DNA from: Baylisascaris procyonis
Lineage: Eukaryota > Nematoda > Chromadorea > Rhabditida > Ascarididae
Length of the DNA stretch: 64,000 bases
Direction: 5' to 3'
NCBI GenBank assembly: GCA_037389465.1
Contig: JAZARR010000138.1
Span: 62,001 to 126,000 of the forward strand
Every line of letters starts with the position of its first letter. Position 1 is the stretch's first letter. Under the pieces are notes generated by a model that saw only the letters and a program-made list of their open reading frames with translations, ran no database searches and was not told the origin of the DNA. The position numbers were made by a program, and so were the translations under genes. This document shows, piece by piece, positions 63,195 through 64,000 of the stretch.

Positions 63195-63950
63195 TTAATT
63201 ATTATATTTTATTTTGTTTTATTTATTTCATTTATTTTATTTAACTTATTCATTCCATTTATTTCATTTATTTCACTTATTCCATTTTTTGACATATTTC
63301 ATTCATTTTATTTATTTCATTTTCTTATCCATTTTATTTTTCCACTTGTTTTGTTCTTCTTCACTTTATTTATTCTATTTTTCTATTTGTTCAATTTTTT
63401 ATTTGCTTTTTTATTTTTCCCACTTTTTATTCACTTCATTTTTCCTTTTATTTTATTTTTTTCCATCCATTCGATTTATTCATTCAATCTAAATTACTTA
63501 ATTTATCTAATTTACTTATTTGGCTTTTTGATTCATTTTATTTATTTAATTTATTCAGTTTATTTTATTGATTATTTTTGTTCCGTTCATTTATTTTGTT
63601 TATTTTATTTTTTAATTTTTTATTTATTTTCTCTGTCTATTCTATTTCCTGTATTTCTTTAATTTTTTTATCTGTTCTAGTTCTTTATTTTCTTTTTCTT
63701 TTTATTTTACTTTCCTCCTTTTTTTTTCTTTTTTTTGTTCATTTTATGTTTTTATTTCTTCAATTTTTTCTTTTTATTTCATTTTTTTTTATCAATTTTA
63801 TTCATTTTGTTCATTTAATTCTTTTATTCGTTTTTATTTTTTCATTTATTTCACTTTTTCACTCATTCTTTTATTCATTCAGTTTACCTGATTTAATCAA
63901 TTTATTTGATTTACTGAATTAATTTAATTTAACCGATTTATTTACTTGTT
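63195..63950. repeat. T-rich low-complexity tract (TTTAT/TTTCA words)
   Basis: About 750 bases of pyrimidine-biased sequence built from TTTATT, TTTCATTTA and TTTTTC words, with an ATTT-like period but no fixed unit. Open frames inside it give Phe/Leu/Ile-rich peptides that are compositional artefacts. Confidence 0.9.
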
Positions 63951-64000
63951 TATCCATTTGCAGTCTCGTTATCAACTTTATTTACTCTAACGGTTCGCAC

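Noticed and set aside
63214..63922. Hydrophobic 92-114 codon frames as membrane proteins
   Set aside because: Phe/Leu/Ile content follows from T-rich low-complexity DNA, and all three frames behave alike.

Overview
The window is animal nuclear DNA: A+T-rich, with one recognisable multi-exon gene relic split by short GT...AG introns ending in TTTCAG/TTTTAG-type acceptors, a decayed LINE and much repeat sequence. Transketolase residues of invertebrate character, the splice-signal style and a possible trans-splice acceptor just upstream of the transketolase ATG suggest a nematode. That assignment is inference. I see no bacterial, plasmid or viral gene organisation.

Layout. 0.4-1.5 kb: two exons of an AP-3 adaptor beta-subunit gene on the + strand, with the protein segment expected between them not found. 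1.7-2.1 kb: a 55-bp repeat with direct and inverted copies (foldback). 2.57-4.16 kb: a ~0.74-kb dispersed repeat with a 299-bp core, running straight into a minisatellite of ~46 units of 18 bp, each carrying the palindrome TTGGCCAA. 7.75-9.23 kb: two direct copies of a ~0.62-kb unit. 10.86-11.64 kb: the second copy of the 0.74-kb repeat. 12.3 kb: a second copy of the first 64 bases of the window. 13.50-19.99 kb: a full-span, intron-containing transketolase pseudogene with eleven exons. 20.1 kb: a strong G-run cluster. 21.6 kb: an (AT)n/(GAT)n microsatellite. 22.5 kb: a possible terminal exon of an unknown + strand gene. 23-35.7 kb: no gene I can defend. 35.7-36.3 kb: a ~0.5-kb inverted-repeat element. 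38.0-38.1 kb: a small hairpin element. 39.8 kb: a pair of perfect 18-bp palindromes. 47.0-48.2 kb: a LINE reverse-transcriptase relic in several frames. 58.55-59.01 kb: two well-spliced exons that look like the 5' end of an unidentified gene. 63.2-63.95 kb: T-rich low-complexity sequence.

The genes do not form a pathway together. The recurring theme is decay and duplication. The transketolase copy keeps its intron-exon structure but carries a stop codon, several frame breaks, two internal exon deletions and one destroyed splice acceptor, so it is best read as an unprocessed (duplicated) pseudogene. The alternative is an indel-rich assembly, though an assembly error would not easily explain the acceptor change and the stop together. 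The most unusual structures are the 0.74-kb repeat pair, whose core is almost identical while its flanks have diverged, and the TTGGCCAA array fused to one copy. I found no clear novel enzyme or defence-type system. All calls come from reading by eye; no database search was possible.
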